A DNA stretch of 64,000 bases from Macrolepiota albuminosa (GCA_027475525.1 JAMWFC010000116.1:867826-931825); one strand, 5' to 3'. Positions 36,673 to 48,422 are shown, counted from the stretch's first letter. Numbers and translations are program-made. Notes: generated by a model not told the origin, from the letters alone.

Positions 36673-36826
36673 CCTTTCGCGATGGGAGGTCTCCACGTGT
36701 GCTGTGACATTCTCTGGTCGGAACTCTCAGGCTTGGGCCACTCAACGAGCCTTTCGCGATGGGAGGTCTCCACGTGTGCTGTGACATTCTCTGGTCGGAA
36801 CTCTCAGGCTTGGGCCACTCAACGAG
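36673..36826. repeat. 77-bp exact tandem duplication
   Basis: CCTTTCGCGATGGGAGGTC occurs at 36673 and 36750, offset 77. It lies about 310 bases upstream of the GH3 start codon. Confidence 0.93.
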
Positions 36827-37136
36827 CAGAATGCATTCTTTACAGGGAGGGAGGAAGGCTAATGAATCCATACTCTACTTTCCTATCGGCACTTGTTCCA
36901 CTCCAAAGTTCGCTGGTTCTTGTTTGTTCGGCGTAGCTTTCGGCTTGATATCTCCTGATCTAATCTATAACGGATTCTATTCTATAATTAAAGACCCCTT
37001 GCTACTCCTAAACATTCCGGCTAAGCCTCGGATATACCTGCCACCATGAAAGGAATGTCGAAAAGCAGATGAGAGTTATAATCCCCACCTCACAATCATT
37101 TGTCTCTGATTGTCCCCACGTTGACTTGCATATATT

Positions 37137-40100
37137 ATGGCGCCCTCTGACTTCGCGAATGCCAGCGTTGACGAGATCCTCGATGATCTGACGACCGACG
37201 AGGCTATCTTGTTGACTGCGGGTGTAGGATTCTGGCATACGCACAAAATCGAGCGTCTCGGTGTTCCTGCTATTAAAGTATGTTCACCGCTCATTTTGTC
37301 AAGTCCAAAGATAAATAACGAAGACCAGGTTAGCGATGGTCCGAATGGTATCCGAGGAAACCACTTTTTCATGTCAACGCCTGCTAAATGTCTTCCTGTA
37401 TGTTGGACGAACTTTTGTCCAAGTATTATAGCTGACAGGTACTGCTGCTAGTCTGCAACCGCGCTCGGTGCAACCTGGGATACCGAACTCGTCGAGGAAA
37501 TCGGGTCTAAGCTTCTCGCGCACGAAGCTAAATCGAAAGCAGCTTCTATTATTCTGGCCCCGACTTGTAACATCCAACGTGTAGGCACGCCTGTCTCTAC
37601 CTTGGTACTGCTGCTTATTTCTTATTGCTTAGAATCCACTTGGTGGTCGCGTACGTAATGTTCCTTTTTGTGAATCATCTAGCTTTCCGATCCTAACGAT
37701 CGGCCTCAGAGCTTTGAAAGCTTTTCAGAAGACCCCATCTTATCGGGATTGATTGCCTCTGCATACGTACGAGGCACCCAAATCAGAGCTTTGAAAGCTT
37801 TTCAGAAGACCCCATCTTATCGGGATTGATTGCCTCTGCATACGTACGAGGCACCCAAATGGTGGGATCGGTGTGGCGATTAAGCACTTCGTGTATGTTC
37901 GCGAGTATTGTACGTCTGGGCTATAACTGACTTGGTCTCCCAGTGGAAACGACAAGGAAGATGATCGTATGGCATATGACAGTATAATCGGTCCTCGTGC
38001 ACTTCGGGAAATCTATTTGATGCCATTCATGCTCGTTGAAAAGTACGCCAACCCATGGTGTATGATGACTGCGTGAGTAGACCTCCTGCGATTTTTTCCA
38101 TAATTCCCCAAAATTCATGATACAAAAGTTACAACCGTGTCAATGGCACGCACGCCTCCGAGAACGCTCATCTACTCAATGACATTCTCCGCAAAGAGTG
38201 GGGTTTCAAGGGCCTCGTACGTTTGTGTCATCTAAAGCATATAAATGCTGGGCCTATTGAATTCTAGATTATGAGTGACTGGTTCGGCGTATACAGTGTC
38301 GATCTCAGCCTCAAGGCTGGTTTGGACCTTGAAATGCCTGGCATTAATAAGTGGCGAACCTTGGACCTCGTAAACAGAAGCATTCGGAGCCGCAAGCTCA
38401 CCACTCGTGATGTTCGTCAACGTGCCCGGAAGGTGCTCGAACTCGTCCAGAAATGCGCGCAGGGTGCTCCTGAAGTTTGTTCTTCTCTATTCTGCGTTGT
38501 TGTATAGTTTATGACTCCATGTAAGATCTTGGATGGCGATGGCGAGGAACGCACCGTGGACAGTACAGAGGACACTATGCTCATGCGCAAGATTGGAGCA
38601 GAATCTATCGTTCTGTTGAAGAACAGTGGAAATGTCCTTCCTCTCAAACCTGAAAAACTCACTAAAGTTGCCATCGTCGGTGGAAATGCCAAAGCCATTG
38701 TTCTATCCGGTGGGGGCTCCGCAGCCCTCAAGCCTTCGTATTTCGTCTCGCCATTTGAGGGTATCGTCAATGCATTGGCAGGTCACAATGTTCAAGTGAC
38801 ATACTCTGAGGGTGCTCGAAGTAGGTTCCGCTTTGTGACGATTTTTTCTTATCTTTTCCTGAATTTCGCTATGTATAGCTTACATGTCGCTTCCGACCCT
38901 TGAGAACGACCTTGTAACGCCCACAGGTGAACGTGGTTGGGTCGGAACGTGGCATAAGCACGAGTCCGATGATAGTCTCGTTGCGGTTGAAGAGCCGCTT
39001 GAGTCGCGCCTTGTTGACGAAACACGGATATTCATTAGTTCATCAACGCCTAAGAACATCACACGTAAGTGGACATTGCGCCTCCGAGGTCACCTCAAGC
39101 CCCGCCCTTACGATTGTGCCTTTGAATTCGGTTTGACTGTTGCTGGACGTGCTAAGGTTGGCAGATTTAATTATTATCCTGGCGTTATGTTGCAGCTGAC
39201 ACTCTCGGCATAGCTGTATATCGATGGAAACTTGGTAATCGATAATTGGACTCGCCAGTGTCGAGGAGACGCGTTCTTTGGCAGTGGAACTCAAGAGAAG
39301 AAGGGGATTTACCAACTGAAGGCCAACAAAGCGTATGAAGTCTTCGTCGACTTCTGCAACGTACGTGGCCCAGCGGACGGGGATGAAGATGAGTCCGTGA
39401 TGGACAGGTAAACATTCGTCTTCTGCCACTGTGCAACGTACGTGGCCCAGCGGACGGGGATGAAGATGAGTCCGTGATGGACAGGTAAACATTCGTCTTC
39501 TGCCACTGTACTGCATTCATCGAAGGCTGTCTTTCCATAGTAATCCTGGTGTACGCCTCGGAGGTGCAGAAGTGATCGATCCAGATACATCGATTGCAGA
39601 GGCCGTACAACTCGCGAAGGAGGCCGATGTCGTCATCGCTGTTGTTGGGCTGAATGCGGACTGGGAGACAGAAGGATACGATCGTACGACGCTCGCTCTA
39701 CCTGGGCGTACAGACGAGCTAGTTGCGAAGGTTGCTGAGGCTAACCCTCGCACTGTTGTGGTTACTCAATCAGTGAGCACCCATGGTCGCTTCTCTGTAA
39801 ATCTATAGCTGAAGAAAAACTCCCTGTACAGGGTTCAAGTATCACACTGCCATGGGTGGATAAAGTGCCTGCACTTGTACATGCTTGGTACCTCGGAAAC
39901 TCAACGGGTGACGCGATTGCGGATGTCCTCTTCGGCAAACATAATCCTTCTGGCAAGTTGCCATTGACGTTCCCGAAGAGACTCGAGGATGTGCCATCAC
40001 ATGGACATTTCCACTCCGAGAACGGTAAGGTCCTCTATTCAGAAGATCTGTTTGTTGTATGTTCCGGTTCCCTACTGTGTCGTACCAGACCCTCATCTCA

Positions 40101-40784
40101 CTTTGCGTGTTACTAGGGTTATAAACACTACCACCATCGCAATATCGAGCCTCTCTTCCCCTTCGGGCGAGTTTTCTTCCATACTTCTGTTAAAAAAAAA
40201 ACACTGATGTTTTATTTCTCAGCTTTGGTCTCTCTTATACCAACTTCGCCATATCCGATCTGCAGCTCTCTAAGCCTGTCATTGCAGACAACGAATTCAA
40301 CCTGGTCTCTCTTATACCAACTTCGCCATATCCGATCTGCAGCTCTCTAAGCCTGTCATTGCAGACAACGAATTCAACCTCACTGTCTCTGTTACTGTCA
40401 CTAACACTGGTGTCCTCGCTGGCTCAGAAGTCGTACAACTTACGTTTCACAGCCCGAGACATCAGAGCTCACTCATGCGCCATTACAACTTAAGGCCTTC
40501 GCGAAGGTACGCAATATACAGCCTGGAGCGAGCGAACGAGTGAAACTATCTCTTGATAAATATGCTGTGTCATATTGGGAAGAGAGCGCAATATACAGCC
40601 TGGAGCGAGCGAACGAGTGAAACTATCTCTTGATAAATATGCTGTGTCATATTGGGAAGAGAGGTTCGAGACATGGACGGTGGAAAAGGGTGTATATGGT
40701 ATCAAAGTTGGTGCAAGCAGCGATGCACTCAACCTAACGGGGAACTTCACCGTATCGAAGGGCTTTGAGTGGAATGGTCTTTAA
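37137..40784 (+). CDS. GH3 beta-glucosidase with PA14 domain, interrupted by four 77-bp duplications
   Basis: Multi-exon gene encoding a family 3 glycoside hydrolase that removes terminal beta-D-glucose. Order: '..[30 protein letters not shown]' and '[10 protein letters not shown]' (TIM-barrel start), '[13 protein letters not shown]', '[39 protein letters not shown]' (the Asp of SDW is the expected nucleophile), '[15 protein letters not shown]' (alpha/beta domain). A PA14 insert follows ('[24 protein letters not shown]'), then '[22 protein letters not shown]', '[13 protein letters not shown]' and a fibronectin-III-like end. No signal peptide, so an intracellular enzyme is likely. The duplications at 37707, 39356, 40226 and 40510 each add 77 bases (not a multiple of 3) within coding sequence. 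Counting one copy only, the protein reads through each site. Confidence 0.88.
37707..37860. repeat. 77-bp exact tandem duplication in GH3 coding sequence
   Basis: CAGAGCTTTGAAAGCTTTTC at 37707 recurs at 37784, inside the 'SFESFSEDP' exon. It shifts the frame if real. Confidence 0.94.
39356..39509. repeat. 77-bp exact tandem duplication in GH3 coding sequence
   Basis: GCAACGTACGTGGCCCAGCG at 39356 recurs at 39433. The unit covers the end of the PA14 region and an exon border. Confidence 0.94.
40226..40379. repeat. 77-bp exact tandem duplication in GH3 coding sequence
   Basis: TGGTCTCTCTTATACCAAC at 40226 recurs at 40303, in the '[13 protein letters not shown]' segment. Confidence 0.94.
40510..40664. 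repeat. 77-bp exact tandem duplication in GH3 coding sequence
   Basis: GCAATATACAGCCTGGAGCG at 40511 recurs at 40588, in the fibronectin-III-like domain. Confidence 0.94.
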
Positions 40785-41711
40785 GAAGTTGCATGAGTCT
40801 TGAAACAGGAAAATTTGATTCATCCAGAGAGTATTTGGAGACAGACTCATCTGTCTGGAAGATCTCAATAACAGAAATGTAATTTTAAAGGAATAATAAC
40901 ACAAATTTGATTTCTCTGACAGACGACGATCGTCCTTCATAATCGAAGGTTTTTTTTATGCTGTGGTAAGCTTGGCGAAACCGGTGTCGCACTCCTGTTG
41001 ACAATATAGCAACCATCGTCAGCATCTGGAGAGACCTGCTTGAACACTACAATTATTCGAGGAAAAGGCAACTATGTAGGTCCCACGTTGAACAGTTTAA
41101 CTACACAGAACTTATTTCCACTGAACACAAATGGGATGAATTTCAAAGTGTCATGCCAGTTGTGACTGCCTTAACCCAGCCTTTGAAGGAAAAGTCTCGT
41201 AACAGACTCCATAATCAATAGTGTCCTGAAGGCATATTGAGAAATGCATTGCGTGGTGACGAAGTTTTTGGAAAGCCGAGGGTACAGTATACCACGTGCC
41301 ATCAAAACAGCGAGGATGCAAGAATCTATTCGCTTCAATTAGATGTGACCGGTAGTCATCGGCACGTAGTCGAAAGGCAGAGAGAGTCAGAGGGCGTATA
41401 AAGCTTTTCATAATGAGAAATAGCCTGACGGAAAGAGATCCTGTTGGTGCGTCCGTCGTTAACCAATACTGACTGAAAAGCATTGAAGAAACAATCACCG
41501 ACTCTCCTGAAGTTGCATGAACAGGAGCTGCATGGTGACCTTACTGGAAATCAGTGTCCTGTAGGCGCTTTGTACCTGACTGTGACCTGCAGAGAGCACC
41601 CACCTTACTCTTTATCAGATAATGCGTCCCGCCCCGCTCGCATTACAAAAGTACGGCAATTTGTATACAATGTGGAAGATGATACATATAACAAGACCGT
41701 GTCAAGTGTGT
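40785..41711. other. Intergenic between convergent GH3 and dehydrogenase genes
   Basis: No recognised ORF. Probably contains the two 3' UTRs; no terminator can be called with confidence. Confidence 0.4.
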
Positions 41712-43281
41712 TTAATCCCTAGTGACCTTGATTACGACCTTACCAACATGAGCCTGAGACTGAAGGTAATCATACGCTTCCTTCGCCTTTTCAAATGGGA
41801 AAATACGATCGATATAGGGACGTGTCGTGATCGGGTGGGCGGCAATCATCCTGTTCATGTGGACGAATCTATGTGGTGGAAGTTTACGAGAAGAACTGAG
41901 GGAAAAACATAAACATACTGAGCCCTTGAACCGATCTGGATTCCACGGAGTGTGATGGCTCTCCTAATGCAGGAAAAAACGAGGCTGGCCGCATCTGTAG
42001 TGTCCTATGAAGGTGCGAAGATAAGTATCTTGTTTTAAGCACAAGTCAATGTGACACTTGTCAGCACCTGTGAGACGTGACCGATAATGTGAATTTGTCC
42101 ACCAGGCCTTGTAGATTGCATGGACCTGGGGAGCGTGCCTTGCCCACCAACCTGTAGATAGAGGCCAGTCAGTTCCTAATATACTGTGACAGATGTTCGA
42201 CTGCTAACCTCGATGACATGGTCAACACCAACGCCGTTCGTCTGGAGGCAAAATGAGGTGGTCCTGCTGACAAAAAAATAAGACGTACAATCTTCAGCAC
42301 TTCCTGTTCCCAGTTTGGGTAGGTCTTGTAGTTGATAAGATGTTTAGCACCAAGTCTACCGACAACCTTCAACTTCTCGTCAGAGGAAGAAGTAGCAATC
42401 ACAACAGCTCCGGCGGCTGCAGCGAGCTGTAAGGCGAAGCTGTGAACTTGATCAGTAGCAACTTGTGAACACAGAAAGGCAGCTTACATTGAGACACCAC
42501 CGGTTCCCAAGACGAGAACATAGTCACCAGCTTTCATAGGGACAGGACCATTGAGTGCATTATACGCAGTGAGAGCAGCGCAGCTGTAGAAACTTTCATA
42601 AATAGTTCAGCGAGAGAGTATGATAACTTACGGAAGAGTCGACGCTTCCTCGTAAGAAAGAGAACTAGGAATAGACACCAAGGACTAAGACAAGGTCAAG
42701 GGCTCGATAAGAACTGTCAAGGTGAAAGTACACACGTTCGCGGGGAACGTCCTGTATTCCGTTAACACTCCATGAGCTTGACCACCAAGTCCTGTTGCCA
42801 TTGTGGCAACAGTCGGGTCTCCGTAGAGGTAGCCAGTCGCGAAATTCGCACAGACGCGATCACCGGCTTTCCAATCCTTGACGTCTTCGCCTACAGACAT
42901 GACCTCACCAGCCATGTCAGAGCAAGGCACTAGGTTCTGTGGGCCACTGTAAAGACTCGTCGGATGCCTATTTTGACTTAGATAATGCTCGCAATGTGCT
43001 TACTTGGTCGGATAACGGCCATTTGCAACCATCAAGTCTCGGTACTGTACAGGTGAGATTGAAATACATCAGGAAGGCACAAGGACGAACATTCAGAGAC
43101 ACAGCATGAACTTTCACCAAGACTTCAGTGTCTTTGGGTTTTTCGATTTGTTTAGTCCGGAGAGTGAGGTAATCATGGGAACTAAGCTGGTTTAGAGATG
43201 ATGAGCGGAGTAAATCAACCGTGAAGTGTGGCGTTGAACCTTTGGAAGACAATATTCGCGCGCAGAATTGTAGATGGACAT
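41712..43281 (-). CDS. NAD(P)-dependent alcohol dehydrogenase (MDR superfamily)
   Basis: Minus-strand gene of about eight exons, stop at 41712-41714. The start ATG at 43281 gives 'MSIYNSAREYCLPK' joined by an intron to 'LSSHDYLTLRTKQIEKPKDTEVLVKVHAVSLN'. Then come 'RDLMVANGRYP', 'LVPCSDMAGEVMSVGEDVKDWKAGDRVCANF' (GroES-like domain with the conserved catalytic-site Asp), 'GVLTEYRTFPAN', 'EEASTLPCAALTAYNAL' and 'GDYVLVLGTGGVSMFALQLAAAAGAVVIATSS' (Rossmann Gly-rich loop). 'LGAKHLINYKTYPNWEQEVLKI', 'GVDHVIEVGGQGTL' and the C-terminal 'PFEKAKEAYDYLQSQAHVGKVVIKVTRD' finish it. The zinc-ligand residues of classical ADHs are not clearly present. Substrate unknown. The 77-bp duplication at 43263 repeats the start region. 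Confidence 0.85.
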
Positions 43282-43416
43282 GGTTGGGGTGATGAGTGTC
43301 TCAACTCTAGGGCAATTGGTTAGATATTTATAATAATCTCAGAATTGTAGATGGACATGGTTGGGGTGATGAGTGTCTCAACTCTAGGGCAATTGGTTAG
43401 ATATTTATAATAATCT
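43263..43416. repeat. 77-bp exact tandem duplication over the dehydrogenase start codon
   Basis: CAGAATTGTAGATGGACATG at 43263 recurs at 43340. On the minus strand this duplicates the ATG and first codons plus the leader. Confidence 0.94.
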
Positions 43417-44204
43417 TAAGACTGTGTGGTAAATGCTCACGACTTGTTCTAATCATGAATATCTCGTGCTCCCCACATCCTAACCTGGTTAGGCTGATAT
43501 GAACATATGGTCAATTGGCGGTTCCTCGATGTGGCCTCGCCAGTATACTTACTTGACATGTTCACGTCCCAATTCTCAGAATATACATAGTAGAAAGTTG
43601 AGTGAAGAGTGTTCTAATACCGGGACCGTCCCCAGACAGATTCTCGTCGAACGGGAAGAAGTACTTAAATGGAGATGACGGTCGACCGTCTAGATAGCTT
43701 TCACACGCTTCTGGATCTTCGCGTCCAAATCTACACACTGACGTCTCATAACTTTTTCTCATTTCCCATCTAAATCTATTTAAGGGATATTAGCGATTCT
43801 GGTGCTCTTCTGTCTAAACCTATTTCAGGGACGTTGGCGATTCTGGCGCTCTTCTGCATGCTTGAAGTCCTTTATCGCATCCAACCCTTGCCCATAACCC
43901 AAGGGCTCATGGATATGACCCGCGACACGTGTGCAGGGGCCGATATCTTATTGGAACAAATCAAAACTCATGTCCGCAGCGAGGCTGAATACATCGTGCA
44001 TAAGGCTAGGCAATACTCAAAGGCAACAAAATCGGGTCTGAGGTATCAGCGAGTCTGCACCTTTTCTTCTACCATATTTACCAGTTACGCCGAATCGTGA
44101 GTCTCACTCGGTGTTGTCGTTGCTCGTAAAAAGCTCGAACTATCGCTGTCATAGCCTATCAGTCTTGAAACGAGCTCATTCCTACGCTTCCTGTCGTGAA
44201 CGAT
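43417..44204. other. Intergenic; diverged short tandem repeat near 43765-43860
   Basis: A roughly 46-bp phrase (AATCTATTTAAGGGAT.. GCGATTCTGGTGCTCTTCTG) occurs twice in tandem with substitutions. An 88-codon ORF begins at 43834 ('MAILALFCMLEVLYRIQ..') and may be a 5' exon of the Ran-binding gene or chance. Confidence 0.35.
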
Positions 44205-46300
44205 ATGAGTCTCGTTGTTTACGGTCTCGCTACTTTTGCTGCTACTGTAGGCTACGCCTGTTCTCGCAGGCTCTCCATTGCTGAATCGTACGTCAACGCT
44301 GCGTGTAAGCGCGTCTTGACTGAAAAGAATTAATCGTTATTCCTTTCGGTCGTGCTCAATAGTCGGACGATTACCCACGATCAGCCCAGTACTGGATCTA
44401 CCTGTGGCTCTCAAATTAAGACACATGAATACAAGGATGACAGCATTTCAGGAAAGTCATTCTCAAGTGCTGGCGAAGAAAAACCAAAGGAGATTTTGAC
44501 CGAGTTGCCATCTTTGAAACGGAAACGAACAAGAGACGACGAGCACGAAAACTCCTCTGTATGTGATCTCCGATTATCCATCCACGTCCAACTCAGTTAT
44601 GATTAACAAAGTGCCAGGCCTCATATCCTCATGTTAGGAAGTAATATCTGTTAACCTTGACCTATATTCAAGATTTGTGTCTTATCTCTAGAACCTCGAG
44701 CTGATCTACCCGCCTAAGAAACGGAGCAGGACTCCCTCTTCGGAAGGTACTTCTCAAGAGGTGTGTAAATGTCTTGACATCCTGGTGCTGTGGTTACAAG
44801 AGAGTACTGCAGGTTATTCCCGAGACGCTGCCAGTGTCAACAACGACTGATGCCCGCGAAGATCCTACGGATGTCAGCCCTGCTATCAATTGCCTGCATG
44901 TTCTTCCCGAGACACCGCCAGTACCAACGACGACTGATGCCCACGAAGATCCTCCCGATGTCACCCCTGTTATCAATTGCCTACATGTTCTTCCCGAGAC
45001 ACCGCCAGTACCAACGGCGACGGATGTCCACGGAGATCCTGTCAATGTCAGCCCTGTTATCGATTGGCAATTTTTGAGATTTACGGAATATGCATAGAAG
45101 CCCGAAAGTCCTGGAAATTCTGCGGAGGATTCATCCCTTGTCACATCCCCGCCGATCACCCCGGAGCAACCGCCTTGCGTCGCCCATGAGCGATCTACCA
45201 CGCCTCCTCCGAATGTATGCTTATCTTTTCAACAATTCATCTGCTCCCGCCTTGCGTCGCCCATGAGCGATCTACCACGCCTCCTCCGAATGTATGCTTA
45301 TCTTTTCAACAATTCATCTGCTCATTGATGATATGGAATGCAGGTTGTATTCGGATCATCGGCGACGATGTCGTCTCCTCTGCCAAGTCCATTCAGCCTG
45401 TGAGTATCCACCCCTTCAACACGGGTTCTTGAGTTGGATTGTATAGGTAGCTGATTTCCTTGTAGGCGCAACACCCTGTCACTTCGAACGCGTTCTCGGC
45501 GTTCGTGGGCATTCTTCACCCTTCTCAACAGCGTCTCCAAGACCTAGTAAATTGAAGCCTGCCTGGTCTGGGTCAAGTCTTTCAAAGAATCTCAATGAGG
45601 AATCTGAGTGTGGTACTGAAGAGGGAAGTTTACCACATGTCCTCGTTGCAGCTACACCTCGAAGTCGACTGAGGTGGAATGTACATATATTTTCTGTCTT
45701 TATGACTGGATGTCGATGCATCATCTAATGACGAGTACAGATCACACTGGTGAAGAGAACGAGGACATCAAGCAGGAAATAAAGGGTGTCAATCTCTTCG
45801 TTAAACGAGGAGATAGGCCATTTTCGGACGGGATGCTAGGACACCTCAAGCTTTTGACCCATAAGACTACGCTAGACGAACGATTGTGTCAGTTTTCTCA
45901 CTAGTGTGTCGGCTGATCAACTCATAATTGTATTATTGATGAATTTCAGTGTTTCGCCGTGAACCTCTTCGGCAGGTCTCGTTGAACATTCGACTCCACC
46001 CTTCAATACGTTGCATCTGGGATGCTAATGACCACGTCTTGCGCATCCTTGTCACTGAACCAGTGGAAAGCAAGGCCGAGCGGGAAGTTGTAATTTACGC
46101 TTTCAAGGTGGGGTTTGTCGTGATCCAAGTACATGCAGGAAGTCCTGACATTCGAAGAAGCCTGGAAGGTCGTGCTCGAAGCAGGATTTCAGGGAGTTTT
46201 CAGAGGCGCTTCTGAAGAGCCTGGGGCTCCAGGCGAAGAATGCGTCGTAGAATTCGCGATGGGTAGAACCAGTGTCCTTCGGTGCAGCATCTTGGATTAA
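44205..46300 (+). CDS. RanBP1-domain protein (Yrb2/RanBP3-like or Nup50-like), with 29-residue repeats
   Basis: Spliced gene; proposed start 44205 gives a hydrophobic N-terminus 'MSLVVYGLATFAATVGYACSRRLS'. Next comes a basic/acidic region with 'SLKRKRTRDDEHENSS' and 'YPPKKRSRTPSSEG' (nuclear-localisation-like). Two full and one partial 29-residue repeats follow ('LPETPPVPTTTDAHEDPPDV'; period 87 bp from 44821). After a Ser/Pro-rich part ('VFGSSATMSSPLPSPFS') the RanBP1-like domain begins: 'HTGEENEDIKQEIKGVNLFVKRGDRPFSDGMLGHLKLL' and 'FRREPLRQVSLNIRLHP...VLRILVTE'. It would bind Ran-GTP in nuclear transport. The junction near 45890-45950 and the last exon (stop 46298-46300) are not firmly resolved, and the 77-bp duplication at 45170 adds confusion. 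Confidence 0.65.
44821..45060 (+). repeat. 87-bp coding repeats (about 2.8 copies)
   Basis: Units start at 44821, 44908 and 44995 with CCCGAGACRCYGCCAGT.. and code for 29-residue Pro/Thr/Asp-rich repeats. They keep frame and differ by substitutions, so they are real protein repeats, unlike the 77-bp duplications. Confidence 0.85.
45170..45323. repeat. 77-bp exact tandem duplication
   Basis: CCGCCTTGCGTCGCCCATG at 45170 recurs at 45247. It covers an exon end and its donor site in the Ran-binding gene. Confidence 0.94.
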
Positions 46301-47017
46301 CTTCGAGGCTGTTTGTTGCCGAAGTAATGGTCATTTTGTATCATCCATTGCATTCTGTTCGTTGGTTTATTGGGAGGCGTTGTGTCCTACGCTCATTCTT
46401 CTGTTCGCGTTTGATAACAGCTTATCTGGAGAGATAGCTATGTGAGATTACTATTTAAATTGCTATTAGAATATGGAGGCTTTCTGATGAAGGAATAGGA
46501 GCGCCAATTATATGGAAGAGAAAAAGATCGGATAATATAAAGTCGTCGAGTAAGGTTTGGTGACCTTTGAGATTCTGAAAGCAACTGGCAGGACGGAATA
46601 GAACATCGCTCTCCTGGGCCTACCGTCCCGTCGTCTCGTCGACTCATCAGCCTTGCTAACCCATCCTGATGTCCAGCTCTGCCGCGATATTTATGATCTT
46701 TCAGCTCTTACATTGGTATACGGGCCGTGGATTCAAAGGTAACAAGTATTTGTGTCCATTGATTCAAAAACCCAAATGCCATCTGCAGAGGATATATCGA
46801 GGAAAAGTTGACCATCCCGCCCACAAATACACACAGGTAATAACCCATATCCGTAACTCCTCCAAACTCCACTCCAAATTTCCTTTGAACGAAGATCAAT
46901 AAATATGAATAATATTGAAGTGTTAACTGTCCATTCAATTGTAAGTACAGATCCTCCTAAAGAGTGTTAAAAAGAGCTTACAGTGTGACGATTAATTCTA
47001 TGCCGCCACGCGGGTGC
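46301..47017. other. Downstream flank of the first pheromone unit
   Basis: No gene. The segment 46755-46835 (starting near CCATTGATTCAAAAACCC) recurs at 49617-49710, where it abuts the truncated pheromone copy. The motif CTTTGAACGAAGAT at about 46880 recurs at 49465 and, inverted, near 50990. All are pieces of one duplicated cassette. Confidence 0.6.
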
Positions 47018-47128
47018 TTAAGCAACGACGCAGTATGATTGCTGATCACCGCTAGGGTCGGCCTCCTGGTTGATGGGCTGGAAATCAGCGGGTTTGGAAG
47101 AGACGTTGAGGGCGACGAAAGAATCCAT
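47018..47128 (-). CDS. Lipopeptide mating-pheromone precursor, copy 1
   Basis: A 36-codon ORF on the minus strand begins 'MDSFVALNVSSKPADF', ends 'SGDQQSYCVVA' and stops at 47018. The last four residues CVVA form a CaaX box. Basidiomycete mating pheromones are made as short precursors of this kind, then farnesylated on the Cys, trimmed of the last three residues, carboxymethylated and cleaved N-terminally. The mature peptide is probably the last 10-12 residues before the VVA; a cut after 'INQE' is plausible but not proven. The peptide would activate a STE3-type receptor of a compatible mate. It is identical in protein sequence to the copies at 48495 and 50751, with only silent base changes. 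TATAAAAA lies 71 bases upstream. Confidence 0.88.
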   Translation of the reverse strand: MDSFVALNVSSKPADFQPINQEADPSGDQQSYCVVA

Positions 47129-47280
47129 TGAGTGAGTTGGTGTGGATGTAGGTCTGGGTGATCCTGGAGACTTTGGACTCTGGTGAGGGTGTTTTTATAC
47201 CTTATTGAGTGAGTTGGTGTGGATGTAGGTCTGGGTGATCCTGGAGACTTTGGACTCTGGTGAGGGTGTTTTTATACCTT
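47127..47280. repeat. 77-bp exact tandem duplication in pheromone leader/promoter
   Basis: ATTGAGTGAGTTGGTGTGG at 47127 recurs at 47204. It repeats the 5' leader and TATA box of the minus-strand pheromone gene but not its ATG. Confidence 0.94.
47192..47199 (-). promoter_or_regulatory. TATA box of pheromone copy 1
   Basis: TATAAAAA on the minus strand, 71 bases from the ATG. The leader between them (..CAGAGTC..AGTCTCCAGGATCAC..AGACCTAC..) is shared with both other intact copies. Confidence 0.65.
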
Positions 47281-48120
47281 CAGGGGAGTCTTATCCGAGG
47301 TACGAATGAAGGAGCATAAGCCTGTCCTCTCTTGTCTGTGGAGGCTTGGACAGGGTCGCGCAGTGTTGTTCATGCCTTTTTTGGTAAGCAAACAAGGCTG
47401 GCGGCAGAGACAAAATTTCGAATTTGATCAGATGGCAGGCTTAGTTCACCTGAAGAGACGCTAATTGTTCTTGAGACAAGATCGTTAATGGTATGTCCTG
47501 CAGATCATTTTCTAAACATGTTTGGGCGGGTTTCCGGTATGCTTTGTTGTTATTTCAAGATTATTGTTTTGGTAATAGCCGAGCTCAGTGGACTCTTCAG
47601 TGATACTTAGAATCACACTGTAGGATAGGAGACGAGAGGCGGCGAGACAAAAAGAAAGTAGGCACCAGTCATGTTGAGCGGGGAAGGGTTGAGTTCCGGC
47701 AAATCATCTTGATCCGGACTTCGGACTCCAAATTCCGGTATGTACCACAGCGAAAGGGATTCATCACCATGCTTCCAAAAAGACAAAGACAAAGACACAG
47801 CTGGAATCAAAATTGAATCAAGCTGACACACGTAGCGGTTAATGGGTGACAACGATAGGTAAGTAGTCACTAGGTAGTGGTTACCGGAGCTCATACACAT
47901 TTCATGACGTAGGGCTCCTCTGTATTTCTTGCCTTGTTCTCCGACCTTAGTCTCTTTTGCCATATCTTTTGCATGAGAACACGATGATGCAATGTAGACG
48001 AGGTTCTGGTGAAGCTGACCTCGTGTTCTCCCGACGTCAGGTTTCCTGCCCACACGTTGCGGGGGTCCGTAGTATATCATTCGCACTCCGATCCTCGAGA
48101 CAATAATCTTTGCCAGACAA
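47281..48120. other. Divergent intergenic region between pheromone copies 1 and 2
   Basis: A 190-codon minus-strand ORF (47613-48185) runs here but has no family features, overlaps the repeated upstream cassette and is probably chance. The divergent promoters of two pheromone genes must lie in this interval. Confidence 0.45.
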
Positions 48121-48422
48121 TAACTTCCTGCAGAAAATCTCCTGGAATATAGAGGCACTTTAACCCTGAATCGTTCGCGCATCACGCGCCCTTACATTAC
48201 GATCTTGTGCTCAAGAACAATTAGCGTTTCCTTTTCTGGGAGTATCACATCCGCCACCTGATAGAAGGAGAAAACCTAGGTCCACCGCCAACTTTGTTCG
48301 CGCTCCAAAAAAGACATGAACAAGACGGGCATGAGCTTGGCCGAGCATCCAGACAAGGGAGCCAGGTGGAAGATTGGCCACTGACCCTCACCTTGTACCT
48401 TACAATCAGGCTCACTTCACCA

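Larger units (their letters stand above)
34718..37136. other. Long intergenic stretch with three 77-bp duplications
   Basis: No gene recognised in 2.4 kb. It contains duplications at 35237, 35950 and 36673. A related 22-bp phrase (ACGATGTTAAAGCCGTAAGTCTCA) occurs at about 34931 and 35032 as a small direct repeat. Confidence 0.4.

Noticed and set aside
44821..45060. Ran-binding-gene repeats as more members of the 77-bp set
   Set aside because: Their period is 87 bp, in frame, with substitutions between units; they are genuine protein repeats.
47613..48185. 190-codon minus-strand ORF between pheromone genes
   Set aside because: No family features, no plausible spliced partner, and its 5' part overlaps the duplicated upstream cassette of pheromone copy 2. 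Probably chance.
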